Shown: positions 30,810-42,435, counted from the first letter of the stretch. The stretch is 64,000 nt of DNA from Peromyscus leucopus (GCF_004664715.2 NC_051070.1:72358200-72422199); one strand, 5' to 3'. Program-made: numbers and translations. The notes: generated by a model from the letters alone, not told the origin.

Positions 30810-31175
30810 TGTAGTTGGACCTTTTCGTTGGGACTGCTGGCTCCCCAGTAATGACACGGAGACTTACTATTAATTACAAAAGCTTGGCCATAGCTTAGGC
30901 TTGTTACTAACTAGGTCATATAACTTAAATATACCTATTTCTATTAATCTATGTATTGCCATGTGACTTGTGGTTTTATCTGTCCTCCAGCATGTCTTGT
31001 TCCCTCTGCATCTCCTGGCCACCTCGCCTTTCTTCTTCCCAGTGTCCTCTGTGTCTGGCTGTCCTACCTATATCTCCTGCCTAACTAATGGCCATTTAGC
31101 TTTTTATTAAACCAACAAGAAGGTGCCTTGGCAAAGACACATCTTCACAGTGTACAAAAAGATTATTCCACAACA
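30810..31175 (-). mobile_element. 5' LTR of the minus-strand ERV
   Basis: In + orientation begins TGTAGTTGGACC and ends TTCCACAACA. It aligns with the 3' LTR but with many differences, so the insertion is old. Confidence 0.88.
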
Positions 31176-31224
31176 ATGGTCCAAGACCCATGGCTATTAG
31201 CTAGCTTTTTTAAAATGGTAATTC

Positions 31225-31437
31225 TCAGGGCGGATAGATGGTTCACCATTTTTAAGATAGAGTACTGCTCTTCCAGGTTCAATTCCCGGAACTCAAATGG
31301 CAGCTTACAACCCCCTGTAATTCCAGTTCCAGGGGATCTGATGCTCTCTTCCAGCTTCTGAGGGCACCAACCATGTACACTTGACTTACACACATGTAAG
31401 TAAAGCACTCAGACACATGAAATAAAGCAAAATACTA
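31225..31437 (+). mobile_element. B2/B3-type SINE
   Basis: GGGCGGATAGATGGTTCACC, AGGTTCAATTCCCGGAACTC and CCAGGGGATCTGATGC in order, ending ATGAAATAAAGC. Confidence 0.75.
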
Positions 31438-31452
31438 ATGATAAAGGCAATT

Positions 31453-31735
31453 CAGGCTGGGGAGATGGCTCAGTGGGTAAGGTGGTTGCCATGAAGACTT
31501 GAAACCCTGGGTTTGGATCCCCAAGACCCTTGGAAGACTTGAGCGTGGCAGCTATCACCTGTACGGCCAGCACTGGAGCAGGAAGGAGAAGTGGTGAACC
31601 CCTGGGGCTCACTGCCCCCAGCATAGGCAAATGGCAGACTCTAGGTTCAGTGAGCACCTTAGCTGAGAAACGACAGTGGAGCGTGATAGAGGAGGACAGC
31701 TGGTGTTGATCTCTTGCCACAAAATGTGCACACAA
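31453..31735 (+). mobile_element. B4-type SINE (tRNA head, B1-like body)
   Basis: AGGCTGGGGAGATGGCTCAG and GGGTTTGGATCCCC form the tRNA-like head. A decayed body (GGGGCTCACTGCC, GGTTCAGTGAGCACC) and a GTTGATCTCTTGCC end follow. Confidence 0.7.
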
Positions 31736-32265
31736 GGATAAGTACACTCCCACACACATATATATGCATATATATATGAGCATACTCACACACAAATTCA
31801 CACATACTATACACACCACACACACAAACACATGGGCACACATTGATGAGCATACTCGAATGAATGCACTCATACACTCATACGCACGTACACATGTGCA
31901 TACATGGATGAGTATACTCACATACACATAGGTCAAACACACATACACATGTGCACATGTGTGTATGAATATACTCATACACACATATACATATGTGAAC
32001 ACATGGATAAGTACAGTCACACACAAGTAAGTGCACATATGGATGGACATACACACATACAACACAAAACAAGTACATGTGAGCACACATGGATGAGTAC
32101 ACTCACACACACAGAAGTGACACATACATACACATGTGCACACATGAGTGAATATATTCACAGGCACATACATCACACATACTTATATGCACATACAGAT
32201 AAGTGAGTACACTTATACACACATCACACATACATGCATTCACAATGCACACAAACTTAAACATA
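31736..32265. repeat. CA-rich cryptic repeat
   Basis: About 530 bp of CACACA, CACATGTG and ATGGATGAGTA words in irregular 30-45 bp spacings, apparently expanded from the B4 tail. A 255-residue minus-strand open frame across it is low-complexity and not a gene. Confidence 0.85.
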
Positions 32266-32820
32266 CAAGTGATAAGAACAAATTTACATGAAAATGCTAT
32301 ATTGACTTTGGCAGTGCTGATCATCAAACTCACCAGTGTCACTTGGGCTGTACTCCACTAATAAAATCACGTCCCAAGGCCAGCACAGGTTCGTGTGGAG
32401 GGAAGAGAGAGTCCAGGCAGAATAGAAGGGGGAAATTATGGAGCCTTGAAGGAAAAGCAATTGAAGAGAAGTCTTGATCCTCTGTAGCCTGTAATGTAAT
32501 AGACTTTCTATGCTACCCTGCTGTGTGAACATGGTCTACTCCCCCATGCCTTCTCCAGCTGGAGGGATGCAGTGGACAGGTGCCTCCCCAACCACCAACA
32601 AGACAGCTTAGCATGCTCACGGTCATTATGCAAACAGCTGCCATCCGGCCAGAGACCTTCTGTACGCTGAGAACGTCTGAGGAAAGGGATGAGAAATGCT
32701 CTTGTGTTTCAGCAAAGGCACATTGGAGCAGCACACCTAGGTTCTGATGAATTCAGAATTCAACTTCAATTCCATCTTGATGGTCCCTGTTGGGTCTCAA
32801 TAGCACCGTGTTTAAATTTT
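32266..32820. other. No recognised feature
   Basis: Apparently unique sequence. Confidence 0.45.
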
Positions 32821-32821
32821 T

Positions 32822-32998
32822 TCTTTTTTACATTTATTTATTTAGTGTGTTTTGTGAGTGTGTCACACGCATGTGTAAGGGTTGAGGACAACACGTGAGA
32901 GTCGATTTCCTTCTGCCACAATGTGGGCCCTAGGGACTAAATTCAGGTCTTAGGCTTGGCAGCAAGGGCTCTCCTCGGTGAGCCGTTTGCCAGCCTAC
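32822..32998 (-). mobile_element. B3-type SINE
   Basis: TTTATTTATTTAGTG tail, GAGGACAACACGTGAGAGTC, ACTAAATTCAGGTCTTAGGC, minus strand. Confidence 0.75.
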
Positions 32999-33812
32999 AA
33001 CATGATTTTGAATCCTCTGAACACCGGCCACCTCTCTCAGAACTACCACCATTCCCTGAGCTGGAAGACAAAATCCGAGACACAGTTCCTCCTCATAAAC
33101 CTGAGCTAAAGGGGACGTGGGTGCTTGGGTGTCTCCCTGATGTGGAAGAGCAGTGTGGTACTCTGGTAGACACCACCTCTTCCTGTGTCCTGGGAATTCT
33201 GAGAAGGTGACTTTGAAGAAAGATGGAGCAGTTACAGCTAGGCTACCCCCCCCCCCCCCCCCCCCGTAATCTGTATTTAATTTCAATTTTCAGCTTTCAA
33301 CAAGAGCTAAATTCTGGTCTTGAGCCAGTCAAAAGACCAGAATTTTGGGGTGATATGAACCAGTTAGTGTTATACGATCTTTTCCTGGAATATTCTGAAG
33401 ATTTTGCCTAAAAGTTATCAATAATTGCATGTTGTGGACATATCACAGACGTGTCATTTTGTTTTCTCCTTTTTGAGTGTTCTGTCTCTGTTACATTGAC
33501 AGAGCTATTCCACAGGGCCAGTGCAGATGATGAACTCTTGGTGTGTGGAACAGTTCTCCTCTGGATAAATGCCCTACAGCCTCATGAATTTCTAATTTGC
33601 AATCTGTATGTGCTGCCCGTGGGTGTGTTTTCAAACACACAGTGCCACGGACTCCATGTTGCTGAGTTGTGTTTCTATGGTGGCTATGGAGCATCCGCTT
33701 TTGTGGGAAGCCTTTCTTTGGTTGACAATCAGCTTGTGATGACTTGATGAGCTACAAGGAACATCAGCCCTTTGCTGAGTTTGGGTCTTCCCATTCTGCC
33801 AGAATTCTAAGG
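32999..33812. other. No recognised gene
   Basis: Apparently unique. The open frame at 33451-33747 (+, 98 codons) has no recognised domain and no supporting context; not called. Confidence 0.45.
33246..33265. repeat. Poly(C) run
   Basis: Twenty consecutive C. Confidence 0.95.
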
Positions 33813-33821
33813 GGGCAGTGG

Positions 33822-34009
33822 GTGACAGAGAGATGGTTCAGTGGTTAAGAGCACTGACTGCTCTTCCAGAGGACCCAGGTTCAGTTCCCAGCACCCACAT
33901 GGCAGCTTGCAACTGTCTATAACTCCAGTTCCAGGGGACCTGAAACCCATGGCAAAACACTAATGCACATAAAATAAAGTTTAAAAAAAAACAATGGAAA
34001 AAAAAAAAA
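33822..34009 (+). mobile_element. B2 SINE
   Basis: GACAGAGAGATGGTTCAGTG to ACATAAAATAAAG and an A tail; AGAATTCTAAG flanks it on both sides. Confidence 0.9.
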
Positions 34010-34019
34010 AGAATTCTAA

Positions 34020-35025
34020 GAGGACTCTTGATTCGTGCCTCTTTGCTTTGTTTTTATTTCTTTTTGCCAATCACAGCCGTTTGGGGGAAATAGTCAGGAG
34101 GGTTTGCCTAAGTCTATTTGTATACTTTTATATGAAGCCTTTTAAGCACTGTGTGCTCTGTTGACAAAAATATACACTAGCTCTTGAAAAAAATTTTTTT
34201 CTTTTCCAATCTGCTCTTTCAGTTGTGGAGTTGTCTGGGGCAGACTGAAGACCTTAATTTGGTAATTACCTAAAAATGCCACCACCCCTTTCCTCTTCCC
34301 TGGTTGCTGTCAGCACATCACCAAGAGTCTTCAGAGACAGCCCCTCCCGCAAGTGGAACTTCGAAGTGCAAGCATCCCCTAAAACAGCATGCAACAGAGC
34401 TGGCGCTTGGTGGATGGCTCGCTGCTGTTGAAACACTGTCTTTGAAGCGGGCGCCCCCTCCTGGCGCACAGTGGGATTTCTGAGATGGAACTAAAGGACA
34501 GGAAGTGGTTTTCAGCGCATTCTGTGAGTTTCGTGACTTTGGTCATATATGGCTATTATTTTTGTAAGACAAACAAAAACCAGAGGAAAGAAGGTCCAGT
34601 GCTCACAAAGAGACAAGAATAGTGGCAGTCGCCACCGCCGTGACTCAGAGGGAAGTGGGTAAAGGGGTCAGGAAGTTTTCTTCAGTCATGGTGAATGCTT
34701 ACCCTCGGTTTGAGGCTTGCTGTGCCTAAGAAGCTATGAAAGACTCAAGAAGGTAGGACTCTTGCCAACAATCTCTCATTACATGCCAGGAGAGAAGCAG
34801 CAAAAATATCCACGTCCTGCCAGATTACAGTGGACAGTATCTGGTGTCCCAAAAGATTATTAGGCATGTGACCAGACCGGAAATATGACCCATAAAGGGG
34901 AAAGAAGCAGCAGTGCATGCCAGAGCTGCATGCTGGAATTAGCTGAGAAGCACATGAAAAACAGCTGTATTCGGTAAATACAAAAGCACAATAACCAAGC
35001 AGAGAAATGGAAACCAAAGGAAGAT
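34020..35025. other. No recognised feature
   Basis: Unassigned DNA without coding signal. Confidence 0.45.
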
Positions 35026-35029
35026 GTAA

Positions 35030-35760
35030 TCAAAGTCTAGAGACAACAGTGACAGACAGGGTCCAAGTGAAAATCCACGGAACAGATTAGATGCTGCAAA
35101 AGAGCTGGGTGGTAGTGGCGCACGCCTTTAATCCCAGGACTCAGGACGCAGGAGGATCTCTGTGAGTTTGAGGCCAACCTGGACTACAGAGCTAGTTCCA
35201 GGACAGCCAAGGCTACACAAAGAAACCGTGTCTTAGAAAACCAAAAATAAAAAATAGATACCGCAAAAGAAAAGATTAGTGAACTTGGGAGCATAGCAAT
35301 AAAATGTACCTGAAGAGAAACCCAGAATGAATTAAACAAATAGACGCACTAAATGGAGCATCCTTCTCTTTGAATTTCAGACAGCTCTGTGTACAAGTAA
35401 CTGCAATGCCTAGGACAAAGAGAGAAACATGAAAGTGTGTTTAAATACAGAGTAACTTAAACATTTCAAAATGGACTAAAATAATACACCCACAGATTCA
35501 ATATATGCAACAAACCCCAATTCGAGAAACATGAAGAAATCCACACAGGTCATACCGCAATCAAACTATTCAAAACTAGCAGCAAAGCAGCTAGAGAAAG
35601 TGTCACGTTACATAACGGAGAGCCGAAGACAACAGCCGACTCCTCACGGAGAGCAGTGTCAGCAAGAAGACAATGGACACTCTGAAGGGGGAAAGCTACC
35701 CCCAGAATTTTAAACTAAACTTGATAAACACCTTTCAAAAATACAAAATAATGTTTTCAG
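35030..35760 (+). mobile_element. HAL1/L1-like fragment, interrupted by B1
   Basis: Phrases such as CACACAGGTCATACCGCAAT, CTATTCAAAACTAGCAGC, CAGCAAGAAGACAATGGAC and CCCAGAATTTTAAAC follow the non-coding region typical of HAL1 and L1-derived elements. Diverged; limits approximate. Confidence 0.5.
35104..35252 (+). mobile_element. B1 SINE
   Basis: AGCTGGGTGGTAGTGGCGCAC to CGTGTCTTAG. TAGATGCTGCAAAAGA and TAGATACCGCAAAAGA flank it, two mismatches. Confidence 0.92.
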
Positions 35761-35922
35761 GTGCTCAGTGTGGAAATAATTCACTACTAGTCGATTGCCA
35801 CTGTAACAAATGTTAAAAAAGTCACCCAGACAGGAGAAAAACAGTGAAGGAACGAAAAGTACTGAGATGTTAACACATAGGTAATTATAAAAGATTCGTC
35901 TATGTTTTAAAACTCTTTGAGG

Positions 35923-36106
35923 GGCTGGAGAGATGCCTCCGAGGTTAAGAGCACTGACTGCTCTCCCAGGGGTCCTGAGTTCAACTCCCAGCAACCACAT
36001 GGTGGCTCCCAACTATATGTAATGAGATCTGGTGCCCTCTTCTGGCTTGCAGACAGAACACTGTGTACATAATAAATAAATAAATGTTTTTAAAATAAAT
36101 AAATAA
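35923..36106 (+). mobile_element. B2 SINE
   Basis: GGGGCTGGAGAGATGCCTCC to repeated AAATAAATAAAT tail; CTCTTTGA on both sides. Confidence 0.93.
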
Positions 36107-36446
36107 ATCTCTTTGAAGTGAATTGATTTTAAACAGTATTTTAGAAATTATTGTAATGTGTTGTGGGATTTAGGGCACAGGGAAAGATCCATGTGTAGTA
36201 ACACCGTAGACTAGAAACAGAGAAGCAAAAGTCAGCTGCTGGGGGGCCCTGAGCCTGTGCCATTGAGGTTGGACTCCGATGGTACAGATCTACATTCTAA
36301 ACTCCAGATAAAGTAATGAAACCACTACATACACAAAGCCAGAAAAGAATATAAAATGTAACAATATTTGAAAAGAAGAAAAAGAAAAAGAGAGCCAAGG
36401 TGTCAAATATGAGGCCACAACATGACCACAAACTCAAACCCAATTG
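36107..36446. other. No recognised feature
   Basis: Unassigned sequence. Confidence 0.4.
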
Positions 36447-36660
36447 TATGGGCTTGGGGGATAGCCCAGTAGTTAAGACCACTAATTGCCTTTCCAGAGA
36501 ACCCAGGTTCAATTCCCAGCACCCACATGGTTGTTCACAACTACCTGTAATAATTCCAGCTCCAGGGGACCTGATGCCCTCTTCTGGCCTCCTCAGGCAC
36601 CAGGCACACATGTGGTACACAGACATTATTGCAGAAAAAACACCCATACACGTAAAAAGA
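36447..36660 (+). mobile_element. B2/B3-type SINE
   Basis: GGCTTGGGGGATAGCCCAG, GGTTCAATTCCCAGCACCC, CCTCTTCTGGCCTCC, GCACACATGTGGTACACAG. Confidence 0.8.
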
Positions 36661-37200
36661 ACCTGTGTGGATTATTCCCATTAGTGATTTACTCTGGGTC
36701 AGCAATAATACATCATTGTGGCATTAAGAAAAGAAACAAAAGCATTTCCCCCAGAGTAGTTTATTGAAGAGTGAGTCTAGATTTAAACTCTGTACTTCAT
36801 GTTCCCGGTGTCTTCTGTCCTGACTGTGTGACTGTGTGTGTCAGTGTAAACTGTTTGTGTCTGTGCGTCTGTGAGTGGTGTGACTGCCTGTTCCTCACGA
36901 AAGGCTTTGCTCTGTGTTTATTGAACAGCACAGAAAGCATTGCATGGGGAAGGAATGAGAAACTTCACAGAAATCTTTAACAGAGGTTTACAAGGGACTA
37001 AGTCTCTGACTCCCACTGACTCCAAGTGACCTAGATAACAAACATTGTTTACCAAACAATAAATGGACGCTTTTAACCTTTATGGAAGATTTCAGAAAGC
37101 TGCTTTCAAGTTCTGTATTTGCTGCTTTCAGCAAATGATACACATGCCTTGTTAGGAGTCAGGGCAATGGAAGAGTACATAATTTAAGACCTCGACTTTC
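36661..37200. other. No recognised feature
   Basis: Unassigned; the frame at 36771-36980 (+) is short and unsupported. Confidence 0.4.
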
Positions 37201-37352
37201 CGCTGGGCAGTGATGGCGCACACCTTTGATCCCAGCACTTGGGAGGCAGAGGCAGTCGGATCTCTGAGTTCAAGGCCAGCCTGGTCTGCAGATCAAGTTC
37301 TAGGACAGCTAGGGCTACTCAGAGAAACCCTGTCTCGAAAAACTGAAGGAAT
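37201..37352 (+). mobile_element. B1 SINE
   Basis: CGCTGGGCAGTGATGGCGCAC to CCTGTCTCGAAAAAC. Confidence 0.92.
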
Positions 37353-37745
37353 AAAAAAAAAAAAAGATTGAAGTTCTACATTAGCTTAGATTGTAAAAGT
37401 TGATTCCTTGGGAAACTCAAGGCAAGGAATCAGCTTGTTAAACTGTTCTCTTAACCACAGGTTAAACAAATAATCTGAGAACACGTGGGATAGCAGTCTT
37501 AAGTGACTTCAAGGTGGTTGTGAGGTCCAGCAAAAGTTCCAATCTCTTCGAATGTCAGAGATATTTTCAGATTATTGCACTGCCACAAGAGCCGGGTATT
37601 TACTTTCCACCAGAAATACTTACACGATAAATATGTAAACAGTCCAACACTAAATGGATTTTAAAGGACATGAAGCATTAACACTAACCAAAATAAACCT
37701 GGTGTGATTATTCATAACAGACAAACTATGTTTCAAAATAAAAAC

Positions 37746-37890
37746 ATATTAGCACACCTTTAATCCCAGCACTTGGGAGGCAGAGGCAAGTGGATTTCTG
37801 ATTTTGAGGCCAGCCTGATCTACAAAGTGAGTTTCAGGACAGCCAGGGATACACAGAAAAACCCTGTCTCGAAAAAACTAACAAAAACAA
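37746..37890 (+). mobile_element. B1 SINE, 5' truncated
   Basis: Starts within the head at AGCACACCTTTAATCCC and ends CCTGTCTCGAAAAAAC. Confidence 0.9.
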
Positions 37891-37907
37891 ATAAACAAAT
37901 CACAAAC

Positions 37908-38072
37908 ACTTTTTAAAAAAGATATGCTTTATTTTAATTATGTATATGTCTGTGAATATGAATGCTGGTGTCCATGGAGGCCAGAGGCATCAGGTCCCCC
38001 TGGAGCTAGAGTTATTTGGGTCCTCTGCAAGACAAGCATGTGTTTCTAACCTGAGATATCTCTGTAGCCCCA
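37908..38072 (-). mobile_element. B2/B3-type SINE, degraded
   Basis: GGAGGCCAGAGGCATCAGG, TGGAGCTAGAGTTATT and GATATCTCTGTAGCCCC, minus strand. Confidence 0.7.
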
Positions 38073-38187
38073 ACAGACACTTTTGAGTCTAGATTTCTAA
38101 GTTTATCAAGAGGGAAGACCAATCTTAAGCACGCACCTAGTAACGAGACTTCAGGATACAGTAGACAAAAACTGAAATAAATCCATG

Positions 38188-38330
38188 ATTGTCACGATGG
38201 TGGCACACGCCTTTAATCCTAACATTTAGGAGATTAGAGTCAACTGTCTCTAAGAGTTTGAGACCAGCGTAGTCTACATAATATGTTCTGGACCAGCCAG
38301 GGCTATATAGTGAGGTTCTGCATCAAAAGA
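38188..38330 (+). mobile_element. B1 SINE, old
   Basis: GGTGGCACACGCCTTTAATCC, GAGTTTGAGACCAG and CCAGCCAGGGCTATATAG. Confidence 0.8.
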
Positions 38331-39775
38331 AGATATCCATTATTATAGAAATGTCATCATACTACCTTTTAGTGACCAATAGAAAACAGTGTGAAAACTG
38401 AATGGCTGTATTTTGCTTAAACAATGCTATCAATCAACTTGACCTAATTGATGTTTGTAGAGTCCACCACGACAAAGGAGAATACACCCCTTTCAAGTGG
38501 ACGTGGAACAGCCACCAACATAGGCTGTATTTTATTCAGTGAATTCAGAAACATTCAAGCCATACAAAGTATTTGCCCTGAATAGATGCTATTAAACTAG
38601 AGACCAACAACCAAAGGCCCCTAAAATATTCCCAAGTATTTGGAAACTAAGTAACCTAACTCTAATTTGTACTGTTAACATGACTTCGAAGGACAGTAGG
38701 TTTTGTTCTTATCTCATTTGAAGCGCGGATGTCTACTGGTTAACTGACAGAAGAAGAACCAAGTTTGCTGGACCAGCGTAAGCACAAGGAAACAATCTCT
38801 AGTACTAAGTTTCAAGTTAAGGTAAAGCATTTCTTTGGGGCGATGATCCATACATTGTTAGGGAATCTGGCGGAGTCCATTCCCCTCATCTGTCACCTGA
38901 CTCCTCATGGGCAGAGACTCTTGGAGACAACAAAGTCACAAACACTTTAATGGGTCTTTGTGGGACCAATTATTCTCCCTACCTCATCTGCCTCCTAAAA
39001 TCCCATCATGAACACGTCCTAGTTGTGAGCGGCCCAGAGGGAAAGATGGCCCCGGGGAGTCTCTCGCCCACACAAGACTGGTGGTGAGGGGTTCCCAGAG
39101 AAGGGGGCTGCCTCACTCCTTACCCCGTGAGACCCCCAGATTTAGTCAATAGACACAAAGCCTGCCTTTGTCTTCATGGTCCTTTCACTGAAGGTCTGTG
39201 CTCAGAGTTCCAGAGCAAATCCAGTACCATCAAGTTGTGTGCTAGGAATTGGCTTACAAAACATCTCATCTGGTGTTGGATGACAACCAGGTAGCCCAGA
39301 TGTCTGAGAATTATTACCTACTGGCATAGCTTCTGGATGGAAGAGACCATTCAGGACAACCATCCTACTGATATCCAGGACACAGAGAATTTCAGCAAGT
39401 TAGGAAAGGATTTGGGGCTCAAGAAGGTCTGTGTCCTCTGTAGACACCCCATGGTCTAGTGATTCCTAAGGTTCAGAGACCACCTATCGTGAAATCATTG
39501 GAGTTGTTGTTTCGTCTGTTGATCTATTGGATCAGATTTCCTGCAGTTGAAACCTGGGACCTGCACATATAGTAAGGTTCTCTATTGATCCCTGGGTAAG
39601 ACACCTCACTGTTTAAAAATTGCCGTTGCCTAAAGATCTTTAAGATCTCTGGCTGTGTTGCTGCCCGGGGTCCTTCATATATTCCTTCACTGCTTTGTCA
39701 CAGGCAGGAAATTGAGGAGTCAAGTATAAATAAGGTCCCTTCCAACTCCTTTACCTGCTAGGTACTCCACTCCTA
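38331..39775. other. No recognised feature
   Basis: About 1.4 kb of apparently unique sequence. The frame at 38765-38950 (+) is short and has no recognisable domain. Confidence 0.45.
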
Positions 39776-39996
39776 ATCTTTTATTTTTATTTTTTATTTT
39801 ATGTGTATGGGTGTTTTGCCTATGTGTATATCTATTGCACCACTTTTGTGTCCAAGGAAGTCAGAAAAGGGCATTGGATCCTCTGGAACTAGTTATAGAT
39901 AGTTTGGGGCCACCACATACATTCTGGGAATGGAGCCAGGGTCCTCTAGAAGAGCAGCTAGTGTCCTTAACCACTGAGCAATCTTGCCAGCCCCTC
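39776..39996 (-). mobile_element. B2/B3-type SINE
   Basis: TTTATTTTATGTGTATGGGTG, GGAAGTCAGAAAAGGGCATTG and CACTGAGCAATCTTGCCAGC. Confidence 0.85.
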
Positions 39997-40755
39997 TTCC
40001 CCCTTTTAAAATAATAAAGCTCACTTTAGGTTTTCTTCCTCTAAGGTATAAACTGCCACCCACAGAAGAGTGGTTATTTCAAAGCATACCAGATACCAAT
40101 CTCTCTATAATCTGTTTTTTTTTTTTTGACTAATTCTTTGTATTATGCAGGATTTTTCATTTAGTGCAGATTGGAGTAGAGTGGTAAGCAATGAGTGAGG
40201 AGAGAGATAAGCTGCCCCATTGGAGGGTCCTCTTCATCTGCCCAACCCAGGCGCTGGGCACATTCTAAAGTTTGTTCTTGTTGCTGTTTTCCTGGTTCTG
40301 TCTATTTTTCCAATCAGAGAAATACTGAGAGGGTTGTTACCTAAACTAAAACAGGTTTCTGAGGAAAGAAGATTCCAAGTTGGATTTTGAGAAGTTCTAC
40401 TCTACGCTTAAAGACCAGCTACTGACTTTCTTGATTCTTGTAAGTTATTTCCTTCCCAGACTTTCACCGTTATTTCTCTCAAGTCTTGTAATTCACCTTT
40501 GAATTAAGTTGACTTTTGAACCCAATGGGGTTGACGATGTGAACAGCTCAATTCTAGAACCCTACATTCTGCAGTACTGGAGTTCATTGTAAAGTAGCTA
40601 CTGGGATAAGGTAAGCTTCATGTTACATCCCAGCAACTTGAAATAAGTCAAGACACACTCTTCTCCTTCTGCTCCAGAAGCTCTGTGTTCAAGTCTGCCC
40701 TCTGTTTTCAGTGCTGGCTCTACCAGAGCATGCTATCTTTGGGCATTACCAAAAG
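39997..40755. other. No recognised feature
   Basis: Unassigned sequence with no coding signal. Confidence 0.45.
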
Positions 40756-40761
40756 TAGCTT

Positions 40762-40838
40762 CTATCATTATCATTATCATTATCATTATCATTATCATTA
40801 TCATTATCATTATCATTATCATGATCATCATCATTATA
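40762..40838. repeat. (TCATTA)n hexanucleotide repeat
   Basis: About a dozen TCATTA units, degenerating to ATCATGATC. Long His/Tyr frames over it are artefacts. Confidence 0.95.
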
Positions 40839-40849
40839 TGCATGTGTGT

Positions 40850-41022
40850 GTGTGTTTCTACATGAGTGTATGCCACTTTTGTACATGGAAGTCAGAAGAG
40901 GGCATCAGATCCCCTGAAACTAGAGTTACAGGTGGTTGTGACCTGTCTGAGGTGGGTGCTCAGAACCGAATCTGGATCCTCTGGAACTCAGTACCCTCAA
41001 ACTTGGAGCCATCTCTCTACCC
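40850..41022 (-). mobile_element. B2/B3-type SINE, old
   Basis: GGAAGTCAGAAGAGGGCATC, CTAGAGTTACAGGTGGTTGT, TGGAGCCATCTCTCTACCCC. Confidence 0.75.
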
Positions 41023-42399
41023 CCCCCCCCACAAATGCTTTTCTTACTATCACACACAGCCTTCCATTGACAGACATGGTCCCTTAGTTACTTACCCACA
41101 GCTAAATTCAGTTTTTTATCTATCTAGTCTTCTGCCCTGGTCCTGCCAAGATCCTGAAGAGTCTAGCAGTGGGGTTAACCAACGTTTCTGTGTAGTCAGT
41201 ACAACTCTGGATGCTCCTGGATCCTCCCAACATCTTCCACAGATGCGTTCCCTGCAGGACAGGGAGAGGAGCTGACATTTGCTGTTTTTGTCCTACCTAG
41301 TCATGCCTGCTGGCTTCAAAGCCTGAAAAATTGGGTCCTTGACAAAGCACTGGGTACTAAAACCATTCCAGGACCCAGAGGAGTCAATAGAGCAGGGAGA
41401 GGGTGATGTTTCTCTAAATAGAAAAGACATTTTTACAGACTTCAGCCTTAGAGGGGGCCTGATCCTTGTCTACCAATAGCCCCTGAATTTGGGGTGATTT
41501 TTGCTTACTGGAAATGATGGGTACTTTCGTAGGCATGGGTGGGAGGTTTCCCTTGTTGGATGATCCCTAGTCCACAAAGTCAGTTTGTTCATTATACCAC
41601 CCCCATCTTTCCGTATCCTCAGCCCACCATCATCTTTAGCAACCATGGTAGCTAGAAGCAGACTATGCCTAGGGGTGGACGTCCAGCTGAGCTAGTGAAT
41701 GAACTTCAGGTCCCTGGAAAGCCTGTTCACTCGCTCTTGCTATGCATGTTTAGATATTCCTATCTAAACTATTGGGTGGTAGGTTTCACGTTAAATTTTG
41801 TTATTGCGTTATCCCGTTTATCCCACGTATTTATGCAGTAGGTCTGTCTCCCCTGTGAGAACAGTCATTGCAAGCCTCCCTTGAATTTCCTCAGTGTGCT
41901 GGTCTGCGTTCAAGTGATTTGTGTTTTACTCACTCACTTTTCACAATAGTTTAACATAACTGCTGTTCTTACTCTACAGATGAGAAAACTGAAACTCAGA
42001 GACATTCAATCCATGCCACAGGTGACACACATAGTCAGTGAAGAAGCCCCTGCTCACTTTGTGCTTACAGAGAACACATTGCCTGTAGCCCATGATCTCC
42101 CTGCCATCAGGCGCTCTAGACTTTCTTAGGAGGGAAACAGTTACTCGGACGGAAAACTAAATGTGGATTCAAAGAGTGAATGTCTCATTATTTAAATTTT
42201 TATGATCTCAAAAAGATTAATTTCATATAGTTGTTATATTTCCCATTGCTTTTCAAGTAATGCTTACTAATCAACCAGACAGTCGAGTAGAGACGGTCTT
42301 CTCCTATGGCAGTCCTGTCTACAAGGCCAGATCTCTTTGAAAGACCCTAATCTCCAGAAAGCTGTCCTTAAAATAGGAGCAAACTGTAAGAGCCTTGGG
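41023..42399. other. Upstream region of the olfactory receptor, no repeat recognised
   Basis: About 1.4 kb of apparently unique DNA. A non-coding first exon of the receptor could lie here or further upstream, but no donor site or promoter can be assigned by eye. Confidence 0.45.
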
Positions 42400-42421
42400 C
42401 GTCTGTCTGTCTACACCCCAG
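42398..42421 (+). promoter_or_regulatory. Splice acceptor before the olfactory receptor exon
   Basis: A pyrimidine-rich run (GTCTGTCTGTCTACACCCC) ends in AG at 42420-42421, 14 bases before the start codon. Olfactory receptor genes usually splice a non-coding 5' exon just upstream of an intronless coding exon, so the position fits. Inference from motif and family. Confidence 0.55.
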
Positions 42422-42435
42422 AGTACTGAACAAAT

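Larger units (their letters stand above)
27501..31175 (-). mobile_element. Complete LTR-to-LTR class II ERV, non-coding, minus strand
   Basis: ATGGTC is duplicated at 27495-27500 and 31176-31181, which fixes both ends. Two related LTRs of about 370 bp (27501-27869 and 30810-31175) enclose 2.9 kb, of which 355 bp is a nested LTR. A polypurine-like tract adjoins the 3' LTR and a tRNA-Lys-type primer site adjoins the 5' LTR, both correctly placed. No pol or env is visible, and no recognisable gag. About 1.2 kb of the 3' internal part matches 47805-49140 on the plus strand. It looks like a non-autonomous, mys-like element mobilised in trans. Family name is an inference. Confidence 0.88.

Noticed and set aside
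31409..32176. 255-codon open frame on the minus strand
   Set aside because: It runs through a CA-rich repeat and SINE DNA; the product is Cys/Val/His low complexity with no domain.
33451..33747. 98-codon frame in apparently unique DNA
   Set aside because: No recognisable domain, splice context or codon signal; kept only as unassigned sequence.
40685..41275. 196-codon open frame on the plus strand
   Set aside because: The core is a hexanucleotide repeat giving His-Tyr repeats, followed by SINE sequence.
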